Origin: an uncultured Clostridia bacterium
GTDB lineage: Bacteria > Bacillota > Clostridia > Peptostreptococcales > Anaerovoracaceae
DNA length: 64,000 nucleotides
Direction: 5' to 3'
Assembly: GCA_938049335.1 (NCBI GenBank)
Contig: CALIYX010000015.1
Span: forward strand, 50,263-114,262
The notes under the pieces are model-generated. The model did no database searches and was not told where the DNA came from. It saw only the letters and a program-made list of their open reading frames with translations. Below are positions 43,507-51,240 of the stretch, one piece after another. Made by a program: the position numbers and the translations under genes. The first letter of the stretch is position 1. Every line of letters starts with the position of its first letter.

Positions 43507-44322
43507 ATGGCAAGTGAATCACAATCTAGCAATATAATATTGTTTCCTAAGTACGAAGAATTGAAAGCGGAGGTCGAAAAGCTTCGTGCTGATTTAGTAA
43601 AGTTATACTTTGAATATGATGAGCTTCGCTTTGTCATATGTCCCAATATAGAAATGCAATATATGCTAGCGCTTGGAGCCCTCGAATATAAGCTATATGA
43701 AACTCAGTGCAAGATGCTTAGACTTAAGAGAAAAATAGAGCTTATACAAGCAAAACTTAACCGGCAGGAGAAGCCTGATATCTCAGAAATCGAAGAGCAA
43801 CTAGATGAAGAATTTGCTGAATATCAAGATCTTCTTGAAATGCAAATAGAAGCTATGAATGAAGCTTTAGATAGGAGCAAGGGTAAAATTCTATCAAGCG
43901 AGGATAGAAAGGAGCTAAAAACATTATATAGGGAAATTGTAAAAGCACTTCATCCTGATTTAAATCCCGACTTATCTAGGGCAGAAATTGACCTGTTTGC
44001 GAATGCTGTTGAGGCATATAAAAATGCGGACTTAAATGCCATTAGGATTATCGCTGAAATGTTGGATGATGGTGAGCTTCCTGATGAATCGGATAATGCG
44101 CTAGCATATTTGGTGAAAGAGCGAGAGCGTCTTCAAGCTTTGATAGATCACATTAAAGAGGAAATCTGCATTATAAAAAAATGCTTTCCGTATAATATGA
44201 GAGATATTATAAAAGATAGCGTTAAAATTGAGAAAAGGAAACAGAAGTTTAAACGCCTACAAAAACTATACGAAAACAAAATAGAATTATACAAAGCAAA
44301 AATAGCTGAAATGTTGGAGTAG
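43507..44322 (+). CDS. Divergent J-domain protein with coiled coils
   Basis: 271 residues. Long charged coiled coils (about 15-135 and 200-271) flank a segment LYREIVKALHPDLNPDLS (about 138-155) that carries the HPD tripeptide of J domains and is followed by FANAVEAYKNADLNAI, as in DnaJ helix III. It would thus stimulate an Hsp70 ATPase or act as a J-like scaffold. The ribosome binding site is GAGGAT. The stop lies three bases before the HIRAN gene, and these two are probably translated together. Confidence 0.75.
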   Translation: MASESQSSNIILFPKYEELKAEVEKLRADLVKLYFEYDELRFVICPNIEMQYMLALGALEYKLYETQCKMLRLKRKIELIQAKLNRQEKPDISEIEEQLDEEFAEYQDLLEMQIEAMNEALDRSKGKILSSEDRKELKTLYREIVKALHPDLNPDLSRAEIDLFANAVEAYKNADLNAIRIIAEMLDDGELPDESDNALAYLVKERERLQALIDHIKEEICIIKKCFPYNMRDIIKDSVKIEKRKQKFKRLQKLYENKIELYKAKIAEMLE

Positions 44323-44325
44323 AAA

Positions 44326-44721
44326 ATGAGCAATCTTGTTAAGGTGGATGCATCAGGTTTGATGAGCCTTATGCATAATAATAAAGATATTGATATACCA
44401 AAGCCTTTTGAAAGGGAAATCTATCTCTTTGATACACATGTTGCGGGAACGATGCATGTGGAAGGAATAGAGGAAATAGAGCCAAATCTAGCTATAAATG
44501 ACAAGCTTAGCTTTTACCGTGAACCCGAAAATGAATATGACAGCAAAGCTATTGTTATAAAGACAGCTGATGGCATCAAAATAGGATATGTTCCACAGAT
44601 GGATAATCTCATATTTTCGAGACTGATGGATGCAGGCAAGCTTCTCTTTGCAAGAATTCAGATGAAGGAGCAAAGAGGAAAGTGGATTAAAATTCATATC
44701 AAGGTATTTTTACAAGATTAG
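44326..44721 (+). CDS. HIRAN-domain protein
   Basis: 131 residues. VAGTMHVEGIEEIEPNLAIN, LSFYREPENEYDSKAIVI and GIKIGYVPQMDNLIFSRLMDAG match the HIRAN domain (about 30-125), which in eukaryotic HLTF binds 3' DNA ends and in bacteria is often a stand-alone DNA-processing module. It directly follows the J-domain gene. A terminator follows the stop by nine bases. Confidence 0.85.
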   Translation: MSNLVKVDASGLMSLMHNNKDIDIPKPFEREIYLFDTHVAGTMHVEGIEEIEPNLAINDKLSFYREPENEYDSKAIVIKTADGIKIGYVPQMDNLIFSRLMDAGKLLFARIQMKEQRGKWIKIHIKVFLQD

Positions 44722-44730
44722 ATGTATAGG

Positions 44731-44769
44731 ACTCGCTTATAGTAGGTAACGAATTGAGCGAGTTTTTTA
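44731..44769 (+). terminator. Terminator after the HIRAN gene
   Basis: ACTCGCT (44731-44737) pairs with AGCGAGT, followed by TTTTTT. Confidence 0.75.
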
Positions 44770-44771
44770 TG

Positions 44772-44910
44772 TGAAATAAAAGCATGTAATTTTAAATTAC
44801 ATTTCAGAAATAAGCCTTTTTATGAAATTACTAAGATATAAATTGGCATGATATTTCAGTAAAACTTATTTTTGTGAAATGTGAGTGCTATAATTAATAT
44901 AGTTATTTCA
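44772..44910. repeat. Three tandem 52-bp operator units upstream of the LytTR gene
   Basis: TGAAAT at 44772, 44823 and 44875 alternates with ATTTCA at 44801, 44853 and 44905. Within a unit the gap is 23-24 bases, and between units 16 bases. Each unit begins T4-5-R-TGAAAT. The period of 51-52 bp is about five helical turns, so all half-sites face the same side of the DNA. Confidence 0.8.
44886..44894 (+). promoter_or_regulatory. Promoter of the LytTR-DUF3021 operon
   Basis: TG-C-TATAAT (TATAAT at 44889-44894) lies inside the third 52-bp unit, between its TGAAAT and ATTFCA-type half-sites. The leader of about 165 bases up to the ATG has no clear structure. Confidence 0.6.
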
Positions 44911-45068
44911 TTTTATTAATCGAGGTGAGAGGATTGGAAAATAGATTATGACTAAGACAGAACGGTTTTAATACCACCTATATCGCCATATTGACCACCT
45001 ATCGATAATCGCTTGAAAAAGCATTTCTTTTTTCGTAAAATCAAATCAACCTAAGGGGAGGTTGAAAA

Positions 45069-45506
45069 ATGCAAGTAGAAATCAAAATTGACAAGGACTG
45101 CAAGGAGCCGAAGCTCATCATCATAACGGATGAGATGACAGAAGAACTAGATGCAATCGTAAGGCAGGCTTCAAGCACAGGGCCAAAGCTAATAACAGGC
45201 TTTAGGGATGGCAATGCAAAAATTCTTGAGCCTAGCGAAATCTATCGCATCTATGCGGAGTCTGGCAGGGTAATAGCTGAATGCGAAGATGGAAGATATG
45301 CTTTGAGGTTAAGGCTCTACGAACTAGAAGAAATGCTAGGAAAACACTTTGCACGTATATCAAACTCAGATATTGTGAATTTGAAGAAGGTCAAAGAGTT
45401 TAATCTCAGCATTGTCGGAACGATTTGCGTCAAGCTTTCAAACGGAACAGTAACCTATGTATCAAGGCGCTTTGTTAGCAAAATCAAGCAGATTTTAGGA
45501 ATTTGA
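45069..45506 (+). CDS. LytTR-domain transcriptional regulator
   Basis: 145 residues. The LytTR DNA-binding domain (about 45-145) has IYRIYAESGRVIAECEDGRYALRLRLYELEEML, FARISNSDIVNLKKV and VKLSNGTVTYVSRRFV. It lacks a receiver domain; the first 45 residues are a short N-terminal extension. It is paired with a DUF3021 membrane protein, the arrangement of LytTR regulatory systems in which the membrane partner is thought to hold back the regulator. The ribosome binding site is AAGGGGAGG. Confidence 0.93.
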   Translation: MQVEIKIDKDCKEPKLIIITDEMTEELDAIVRQASSTGPKLITGFRDGNAKILEPSEIYRIYAESGRVIAECEDGRYALRLRLYELEEMLGKHFARISNSDIVNLKKVKEFNLSIVGTICVKLSNGTVTYVSRRFVSKIKQILGI

Positions 45507-45516
45507 GGTGGTAATG

Positions 45517-45978
45517 ATGGATATTAATATTAAAAAAGAAGCATTTGTCCGCGGATTAGCTGGATTTCCAACAGGTATAATGATTGGCTATATACTTTCA
45601 ATTGTATTTTCTCTCATGTATGCAGATGGTAGCTTTCATTTGGTTGCACCTAGTTTGATAGAGAAGATGGGAAATGAGCTGAATGCAGTTATTTTCCAAA
45701 CAATCCTTTGTGGAGTTATCGGTTCTGCATTTTCTGCAGGTTCAGTAATATGGGAAATAGATTCATGGAGCATTGCAAAGCAAAGCGCGGTATACTTTCT
45801 AGTTGGCGGCCTCGCTCTGCTACCAATTGCTTATTTAACAGACTGGATGGAGCATTCAGTTAAGGGTGCAATCAGGTACTTTATCGTTTTCGTAGTTATT
45901 TTCGCTGTAATCTGGATAGTTAAATACTTAATCTTAAGATCAAAGATAAAACACCTAAATGGAGAGCTCAAAAAATAG
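45517..45978 (+). CDS. DUF3021 family membrane protein
   Basis: 153 residues from ATG 45517, six bases after GAGGTG; the earlier in-frame GTG and ATG are too close to or inside the ribosome binding site. Four membrane helices (about 13-33, 58-78, 90-108, 118-138) and the FPTGIMIGY start fit DUF3021. It follows the LytTR gene by ten bases. As in other LytTR/membrane pairs it probably restrains the regulator until a cell-envelope signal arrives; this is from family knowledge. Confidence 0.85.
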   Translation: MDINIKKEAFVRGLAGFPTGIMIGYILSIVFSLMYADGSFHLVAPSLIEKMGNELNAVIFQTILCGVIGSAFSAGSVIWEIDSWSIAKQSAVYFLVGGLALLPIAYLTDWMEHSVKGAIRYFIVFVVIFAVIWIVKYLILRSKIKHLNGELKK

Positions 45979-46015
45979 ACATCAAAAGGGAAACCGAATT
46001 TAAATGTGGCTTTAT

Positions 46016-46047
46016 GGGAGCAGGATAGCCTGCTTCCTATTTTTTTG
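46016..46047 (+). terminator. Terminator after the DUF3021 gene
   Basis: 9-bp stem GGGAGCAGG/CCTGCTTCC with one G-U pair, ATAG loop, then seven T. Confidence 0.88.
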
Positions 46048-46069
46048 TTTAGGGAAAAACATATTTTGA

Positions 46070-46117
46070 TTGTCAAATCGCAAGGGATTTGGTATCATAT
46101 ATATAGAACATTTGTTC
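46070..46117 (+). promoter_or_regulatory. SOS promoter with LexA box
   Basis: TTGTCA (46070-46075), a 17-bp spacer and TATCAT (46093-46098). GAAC-ATTT-GTTC (46106-46117), the Firmicutes LexA site, begins at the predicted start point, where bound LexA would block transcription. Confidence 0.8.
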
Positions 46118-46196
46118 GTTATAAATATCGCAGATAGACGATGTTCATAATGGTTGATATAACTGGGTTTCAGATAAGTGCCAAGGGAGGATGAGG

Positions 46197-47840
46197 ATGA
46201 ACAAGACATACATTTCTATAGACCTAAAGTCGTTCTATGCCTCCGTAGAATGTATGGAGAGAGGACTTGACCCACTCAATACTAATCTAGTAGTAGCCGA
46301 TGCATCGCGCACGCAGAAGACTATATGTCTTGCAGTGTCTCCATCGCTCAAGGCCTACGGGATTCCAGGCAGAGCTAGACTTTTTGAGGTTGACCAGAAG
46401 GTCAAGGAGGCTAATGCGAGGAGACAGACGAGGGCGCCTAAGAACATTCTTGATGGCAAGTCTGTGTTCGCTACTGAGCTAAATGAGAACCCTAAGCTTG
46501 CTATTGACTATATAGCGGCTAAACCTAGAATGGCTTTGTACATGAGCAAGAGTACGCAGATTTACGATGTGTATCTTAGATATATTGCACCTGAGGATAT
46601 CTATGCTTATTCAGTAGATGAGGTTTTCGTCGATGCGAGTGGATATCTTAAGACCTACGGGTTAAATGCGCATGATTTTGCAAGGCTCCTGGTTAGGGAG
46701 GTTTTTAAGGAGACAGGGATTACGGCAACTGCAGGCATAGGCCCTAATCTCTATCTGTGCAAAATAGCGATGGACATAGGGGCTAAGCATACAGAGGCAG
46801 ATGCTGATGGCGTTAGAATTGCTGAACTAGATGAATACTCATATAGGAGACTTCTTTGGGATCATAGGCCTATTACGGACTTTTGGAGAGTGGGCAGAGG
46901 CTATGCCAAGAAGCTCGCTAAGAAGAGCATATTTACTATGGGTGATATTGCAAGATGCTCACTAGGTACTAGCTCTGACTACTATAATGAAGATTTGCTT
47001 TATAAGATGTTCGGTGTCAACGCTGAGTTTTTGATTGATCATGCTTGGGGCTATGAGCCGTGTACTCTAGCCGAGGTTAAGTCATATAGGCCTCAGCGTA
47101 AGAGTCTCGTTTCAGGACAGGTTTTACAGAATGCATACACCTATGATAAGACTAGAATCGTAGTTAGAGAAATGATGGAGCTTCTAGCGCTTGATTTGGT
47201 AGATAAGGGGCTTCTCACTAACCAGATAGTTTTAACCGTAGGCTATGACATAGAGAACCTATCTGACCCTGAGAGACGCAAGACTTATAAGGGTGAGATA
47301 ACAGTAGACGGATATGGTAGAGAGATTCCTAAGCATGCACACGGAACTGGTAATCTTCCGTTCAGCACAGCATCTACCAAGCTCACAACAGACTGTGTGC
47401 TAGAGATTTTTGACAGGGTTGTAGATAAGGAACTTTTGACTAGGAGAATAAGCATAACAGCCAATAATCTTGTACTAGAGTCTGAGTACAAACGAGAGAG
47501 CGAAGGCGTTAGGGCAGAACCCGAGCAGCTAAGTATGTTTGATATGCTTGCAGGGGGAGGCGCTCCCCAAGAGACAGAGCCTGCGCCAAGCAAAGAGAAT
47601 TCTTCATATTCGGAACTAGGAGAGGAAAAACCAAGGGATTCAGTGGTGGCTGAGTCTACCTCAGGCAGTGCAGGTAATGACAAAAGTGAAGATGCGCTAG
47701 AGAAGGAGAAGCAGGTTCAAGAGGCCATGCTCAAGATAAAGAAACGCTTTGGCAAGAACGCCATTCTAAAGGGCACCAATCTTCAGGAGGGCGCAACAGC
47801 AAAGGAACGCAACGCCCAAATCGGTGGACACAAGGCTTAG
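46197..47840 (+). CDS. Y-family (UmuC-type) translesion DNA polymerase
   Basis: 547 residues from ATG 46197, six bases after AAGGGAGG. It copies across damaged DNA with low fidelity. The catalytic core has YISIDLKSFYASVECMERG (first metal Asp), YSVDEVFVDASGY (SVDE motif) and TATAGIGPNLYLCKIAMD. A flexible, acidic C-terminal tail starts after the beta-clamp peptide QLSMF (444-448). The tail (about 450-515, rich in Ser, Glu and Pro) is longer than usual. An SOS box lies upstream and YolD follows, the common Gram-positive arrangement. Confidence 0.93.
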   Translation: MNKTYISIDLKSFYASVECMERGLDPLNTNLVVADASRTQKTICLAVSPSLKAYGIPGRARLFEVDQKVKEANARRQTRAPKNILDGKSVFATELNENPKLAIDYIAAKPRMALYMSKSTQIYDVYLRYIAPEDIYAYSVDEVFVDASGYLKTYGLNAHDFARLLVREVFKETGITATAGIGPNLYLCKIAMDIGAKHTEADADGVRIAELDEYSYRRLLWDHRPITDFWRVGRGYAKKLAKKSIFTMGDIARCSLGTSSDYYNEDLLYKMFGVNAEFLIDHAWGYEPCTLAEVKSYRPQRKSLVSGQVLQNAYTYDKTRIVVREMMELLALDLVDKGLLTNQIVLTVGYDIENLSDPERRKTYKGEITVDGYGREIPKHAHGTGNLPFSTASTKLTTDCVLEIFDRVVDKELLTRRISITANNLVLESEYKRESEGVRAEPEQLSMFDMLAGGGAPQETEPAPSKENSSYSELGEEKPRDSVVAESTSGSAGNDKSEDALEKEKQVQEAMLKIKKRFGKNAILKGTNLQEGATAKERNAQIGGHKA

Positions 47841-47871
47841 AGTAGTCTGGATTTAAGAGGATAATGAATTC

Positions 47872-48291
47872 ATGGGTAAATACGATGATATAATAGATAT
47901 GCCATACAAGAAGTCAAATAGGCATGCTCATATGTCGACGCACGATAGAGCAGCTCAGTTCGCACCATTTGCAGCTCTTACGGGTTACGGAGAGGCGGTT
48001 GAGGAGACAGCTAGATTTACTTATTCCAAAATTGAGCTTGCGGAGGATAAGATTGCCGAGATAAACGAAGTTCTCGCTGAACTAAAAAACGCCCTAGATA
48101 GGCCTTTGGATGAAGATGAGCTCCCAGAGGTGGAACTTGACTATTTCGTCCAAGACAAGCTAAAACAGGGCGGTAAATACATAAGTTATAAAGGTACTGT
48201 CGATAAAATTGATGAGCATGAGAAAAAACTCAGGCTGAGTAAAGGCGCTTGTATAAGGATAGAGGATATATTTGATATTAAGCTAGTATAA
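47872..48291 (+). CDS. YolD-like protein
   Basis: 139 residues. MSTHDRAAQFAPFAALTGYGEAVEE (22-46) is the YolD-like core block, followed by a helical segment and a C-terminal beta region (GKYISYKGTVDKIDEHEKKL). YolD proteins accompany Y-family polymerases in Firmicutes, as here 31 bases downstream, and are thought to assist or modulate UmuC. It is probably SOS-regulated from the same promoter. Confidence 0.88.
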   Translation: MGKYDDIIDMPYKKSNRHAHMSTHDRAAQFAPFAALTGYGEAVEETARFTYSKIELAEDKIAEINEVLAELKNALDRPLDEDELPEVELDYFVQDKLKQGGKYISYKGTVDKIDEHEKKLRLSKGACIRIEDIFDIKLV

Positions 48292-48296
48292 TTATG

Positions 48297-48791
48297 TTAG
48301 CCAATATCATTTATGATAGCTCTGCCATCTTCTGGTGGGAATAGCGCGCACAGCTTGTCAATGAGTACATCCAGTTCACCTAAATTTGTGCTTTTTAGTA
48401 TAATAGTTCTGCCGTCCATCGCATTTATCTTATATCCGAAGTGTTTTCCAATAATAAATAGCGAGTGAACTAGTAGAGGCTCTATATCATATATCTCTGA
48501 GAATAGCATAGGGATTTCCTGATTTTTTCTTATTATGACGATACCGTTTTCGTGTAAATCAACCTGTGCCCAGATATTTTGATCCCACGGAAGCATAACC
48601 TTCTTTATTGTATTTGATGTAAATATGCGCTTACCGAGTTCACCTGTCTCGTTAATAGCATTAGGGTCTATGTTAAACTGTATTAACTTAAGCCTGTAAT
48701 GAGGTCCTCGTGGAGCGTTAAACTTCATATAGATGAAGAATAGCACAAGTGCTAAAAGTACAGCCAAAAAAATAAGTTTAGTTGTAATCAT
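48297..48791 (-). CDS. Membrane-anchored protein, unknown
   Basis: 164 residues with one N-terminal membrane helix (about 5-22) and a soluble, beta-rich remainder (HYRLKLIQFNI, VDLHENGIVIIRKNQEIPMLFSEIYDIEP, GRTIILKSTNLGELDVLIDKL) reminiscent of PH-like domains. No named family recognised. It is convergent with the yolD-like gene; only five bases separate the stops, with no visible terminator between them. Confidence 0.55.
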   Translation of the reverse strand: MITTKLIFLAVLLALVLFFIYMKFNAPRGPHYRLKLIQFNIDPNAINETGELGKRIFTSNTIKKVMLPWDQNIWAQVDLHENGIVIIRKNQEIPMLFSEIYDIEPLLVHSLFIIGKHFGYKINAMDGRTIILKSTNLGELDVLIDKLCALFPPEDGRAIINDIG

Positions 48792-48945
48792 ATTTTAAAA
48801 TCTCCTTATGGGTAATTTTTGATGGTATATCTTTCAATATTATATCATCAAAAGCGTAAGAGTAAATCACTTTTATTTGCAAAGAGCAAGGAAATATGCT
48901 TAATTGTGCAAAAAGTGTGTAAATATAGTATATACATTTTTAGTA

Positions 48946-48954
48946 TGATATAAT
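48946..48954 (+). promoter_or_regulatory. Extended -10 promoter of the nitroreductase gene
   Basis: TG-A-TATAAT (TATAAT at 48949-48954). The leader of about 93 bases contains CCAGC/GCTGG and CATCGT/ACGATG hairpins with mutually exclusive pairing options. Confidence 0.5.
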
Positions 48955-49053
48955 ATAAATACGGCATACGCCAGCGATGTAAATATTGAATTAGCTGGTA
49001 CTCGAGCATCGTAACTAAACGATGGGAATTGATCTAATGGAAAGGAGCCTATA

Positions 49054-49920
49054 ATGGAGTACATGAGATTTTTTAGAGACACGATTATGGAGAGACAGTC
49101 GTGCAGAAAGTTTTTAAGCAAGGAAGTTGAAATTGAGGAACTGGTAGAGGTTAATCGCGTATACGATAACCTAGAGAGGCTTGTTCCAGGTATTGAGACA
49201 GATATTAAGTTTACTGGTGCAGAGGCAGGTAAGAAGTTTGGAGATAGCGTAGGCTATAACGGATATTCAATAGAGGCACCTCAGTATATCATACTAATGT
49301 CAGAGGTAAAGGAACACTATTTAGAGAACATTGCATATCTTGCTCAGGCAATGACGCTTAAGCTTACAGATCTCGGAATTGCTGCATGTTGGCTTACAGT
49401 AAATGATTCAGATAGAATTAAGGCTGCAGCAGACATCGATTCCAAACTAGAGGTTGCATGCGTTATCGGAATAGGATATCGCGACAAGGATACTAAGGAG
49501 ACTAGACTTGATATCGTCAGTCCATCAAATGTTACGATGACTAAGACTGAGCTAAGAGCTGCTCCAAAGATTCATCTAGGATGTATGCTATTTGATAAAC
49601 AATACGGCAAGGCTTTCAATACAGATGAGCTATACACAGAGCTAGAGGATTCACTTCTTGCAATAAGCCATGCGCAGTCATTCTTCAACAGACAGCCATA
49701 TAGAGTAATAGTTGGAGACAGTGAGATTTACCTAGTTGGAGTACCTGATGAGATGACATGCGAAAATGATAGACATCTGAACTACGGTATTGCAATGTTT
49801 AACTTCGTTGCAGTAATTGGTTCGCTAAGAGCAGAGGCACCTAAGTGGAGCTTTGATGCACCTACAGTTGACCTAGCGCTTCCAGAAGATGTTTATTATG
49901 TAGGAAAGTGCAGAATCTAG
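49054..49920 (+). CDS. Nitroreductase family protein
   Basis: 288 residues. DTIMERQSCRKFLSKEVE at the N-terminus (FMN-binding Arg/Ser region), APQYIILMSE and AYLAQAMTLKLTDLGIAACWLT are the nitroreductase-fold blocks. The second half (about 165-288) repeats a related layout (SLLAISHAQSFFNRQPYRVIV, HLNYGIAMFNFVA), as in the single-chain TM1586-type putative nitroreductases in which both halves of the usual dimer are fused. It uses FMN and NAD(P)H; the substrate is unknown. The ribosome binding site is AAAGGAG. Confidence 0.82.
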   Translation: MEYMRFFRDTIMERQSCRKFLSKEVEIEELVEVNRVYDNLERLVPGIETDIKFTGAEAGKKFGDSVGYNGYSIEAPQYIILMSEVKEHYLENIAYLAQAMTLKLTDLGIAACWLTVNDSDRIKAAADIDSKLEVACVIGIGYRDKDTKETRLDIVSPSNVTMTKTELRAAPKIHLGCMLFDKQYGKAFNTDELYTELEDSLLAISHAQSFFNRQPYRVIVGDSEIYLVGVPDEMTCENDRHLNYGIAMFNFVAVIGSLRAEAPKWSFDAPTVDLALPEDVYYVGKCRI

Positions 49921-49992
49921 TGAAGATACCATTAGGAAGCTAACGATTTTTAGTATATTCGAATAGCAAGAAATTCGTAGGAGGAAGTGCAA

Positions 49993-50211
49993 ATGAAAGT
50001 AACTTTGAAAGTAGAAGGAATGTCATGTAGCATGTGTGAGGCACATGTATGCGAAACTATCAGAAAGGCGGTTCCGGATGCGAAGAAAGTTAAGGCATCA
50101 AAGCACAAGGGAACGGCTACATTTGTAACGGACAGCAATCTGAACGAATATGAATTGGCTAAAGCTATCGATGAGACCGGTTACACATGCACAGGCATGG
50201 ATGTCGAATAG
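49993..50211 (+). CDS. Heavy-metal-associated (CopZ-like) domain protein
   Basis: 72 residues from ATG 49993, eight bases after AGGAGG. A single HMA domain with GMSCSMC (Cys12 and Cys15, the C-x-x-C soft-metal site) and the usual KVEGM start. It probably carries copper or a similar metal to a P-type ATPase or sensor. No such partner is next door, so it is a stand-alone chaperone here. CEAHVCETI follows the site with an additional Cys and His. Confidence 0.88.
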   Translation: MKVTLKVEGMSCSMCEAHVCETIRKAVPDAKKVKASKHKGTATFVTDSNLNEYELAKAIDETGYTCTGMDVE

Positions 50212-50224
50212 ACATCTAACAGTA

Positions 50225-50313
50225 AATATAAATACCGTTATAGATAAAGCCTACTACAGCTGAAAGGTTGCAGTAGGTTTTCTATTGAAGTATTTAAATA
50301 ATTTTGATATTCT
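50225..50313 (+). repeat. Left 89-bp direct repeat flanking the toxin-antitoxin pair
   Basis: Matches 51239-51327 over its full 89 bases with about seven differences. Weaker similarity continues for another 70 or so bases (GTACY-x-TTTAG/TGTCACATAGAAAGA). It contains a terminator hairpin (50248-50283) that serves the CopZ-like gene. Confidence 0.85.
50248..50283 (+). terminator. Terminator within the left repeat
   Basis: AGCCTACT pairs with AGTAGGTT around an inner CA/TG pair, followed by TTTCT. Confidence 0.65.
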
Positions 50314-50381
50314 GCATACATACGTGTTATAGCTGAGGTAATATGATAATGTACTCTTTATGTCACATAGAAAGATTTATA

Positions 50382-50410
50382 TTGACACCCTATTGAATAG
50401 GGAGTATATT
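50382..50410 (+). promoter_or_regulatory. Promoter and operator of the toxin-antitoxin operon
   Basis: TTGACA (50382-50387), a 17-bp spacer and TATATT (50405-50410). The spacer is a perfect 7-1-7 palindrome, CCCTATT-G-AATAGGG (50388-50402), the expected place for autorepression by the antitoxin. Confidence 0.8.
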
Positions 50411-50429
50411 AAAGGTAACAGGAGGAAGT

Positions 50430-50771
50430 ATGACAAGGGCATTTATTCAGACAGCAGAGTTCTCCCGTAATTGGGATAGATTAGGCTTCGATGATGAAGA
50501 CCTGAGATTATTAGAACTTGATATAATGAAGCACCCAGATAAATACCCGGTTATGCAGGGGACTGGTGGACTTCGTAAGGCTAGAGTGGCACTAGAAAAC
50601 AAAGGTAAGAGCGGCGGAGCCAGAGTATGTTATGTTGATTTCGTTTTCGCTGAGACAGTTTATCTAATCACAGTATTCGGCAAGAAAGAAAAAGCTAATC
50701 TTTCCAAAGAAGAGCGTAACAACATCAAGAAAGTGATTGAAGCACTTAAGAAGAGTCTTGGAGGTGAATGA
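50430..50771 (+). CDS. RelE/HigB-type toxin
   Basis: 113 residues, small and basic. FIQTAEFSRNW at the N-terminus, a GTGGLRKARVAL strand pair and the C-terminal VYLITVFGKKEKANLSKEERNNIKKVIEALKK match RelE/ParE-superfamily toxins of the HigB type, which cut mRNA on the ribosome. The toxin comes first and the antitoxin second, the HigBA order. The start follows GGAGGAAG closely. The antitoxin ATG comes one base after the stop. Confidence 0.88.
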   Translation: MTRAFIQTAEFSRNWDRLGFDDEDLRLLELDIMKHPDKYPVMQGTGGLRKARVALENKGKSGGARVCYVDFVFAETVYLITVFGKKEKANLSKEERNNIKKVIEALKKSLGGE

Positions 50772-50772
50772 T

Positions 50773-51108
50773 ATGAGCAACAACAGTGTATATGAAAGCA
50801 TAATGGCAGGATTAAATGAAGCATTGGCTGATGCCCAGAGCGAGAAGCCAATACTTAAGAGGCATAAGGTTACGGTAGAGCCGGTTAAAATCTTTGAAGC
50901 TGATGAAGTAAAGAAAATCAGAAATTCAACTGGAATGTCTCAGAAGATATTTGCAAGCTATATGGGGGTGTCTTATAAGACAGTTGAAGCCTGGGAAGCC
51001 GGCACAAATCATCCATCAGGAGCTGCGAGCAGACTTCTCAGTATGATTGAGAATGATAAGGAACTTATTATTAAGTTCCCGTTTGTGACAAACGCAATGG
51101 CAAAATAA
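50773..51108 (+). CDS. HigA-type helix-turn-helix antitoxin
   Basis: 111 residues from ATG 50773, preceded by GGAGGTG; an upstream in-frame start lies inside the toxin gene. The C-terminal Xre-type helix-turn-helix VKKIRNSTGMSQKIFASYMGVSYKTVEAWEAGTNHPSG (about 49-86) binds DNA. The N-terminal helix (about 1-30) should wrap the toxin. It probably binds the palindrome in the promoter at 50388-50402. Confidence 0.88.
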   Translation: MSNNSVYESIMAGLNEALADAQSEKPILKRHKVTVEPVKIFEADEVKKIRNSTGMSQKIFASYMGVSYKTVEAWEAGTNHPSGAASRLLSMIENDKELIIKFPFVTNAMAK

Positions 51109-51138
51109 CGTACTTTATAGGGCAATCAAGTATAAAAA

Positions 51139-51240
51139 CGATAATTTAGAGTCCACCAACCTCAAAGAAAAAACGGGCTGTTTTTACCAACCCGATAATT
51201 TAGAGAGTACCAACCCCAACCCAATATTTTAGAGCGCCAA
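51139..51240. repeat. Short direct repeats after the antitoxin gene
   Basis: CGATAATTTAGAG-TCC-ACCAACC (51139-51161), CGATAATTTAGAG-AGT-ACCAACC (51193-51215) and CAATATTTTAGAG-CG-CCAA (51222-51240), with a further ACCAACC at 51186. Repeated blocks like these resemble the multiple terminal repeats of some insertion sequences, so this may be a relic end. That origin is inference. The 330 bases between genes hold this array and the right 89-bp repeat. Confidence 0.6.
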
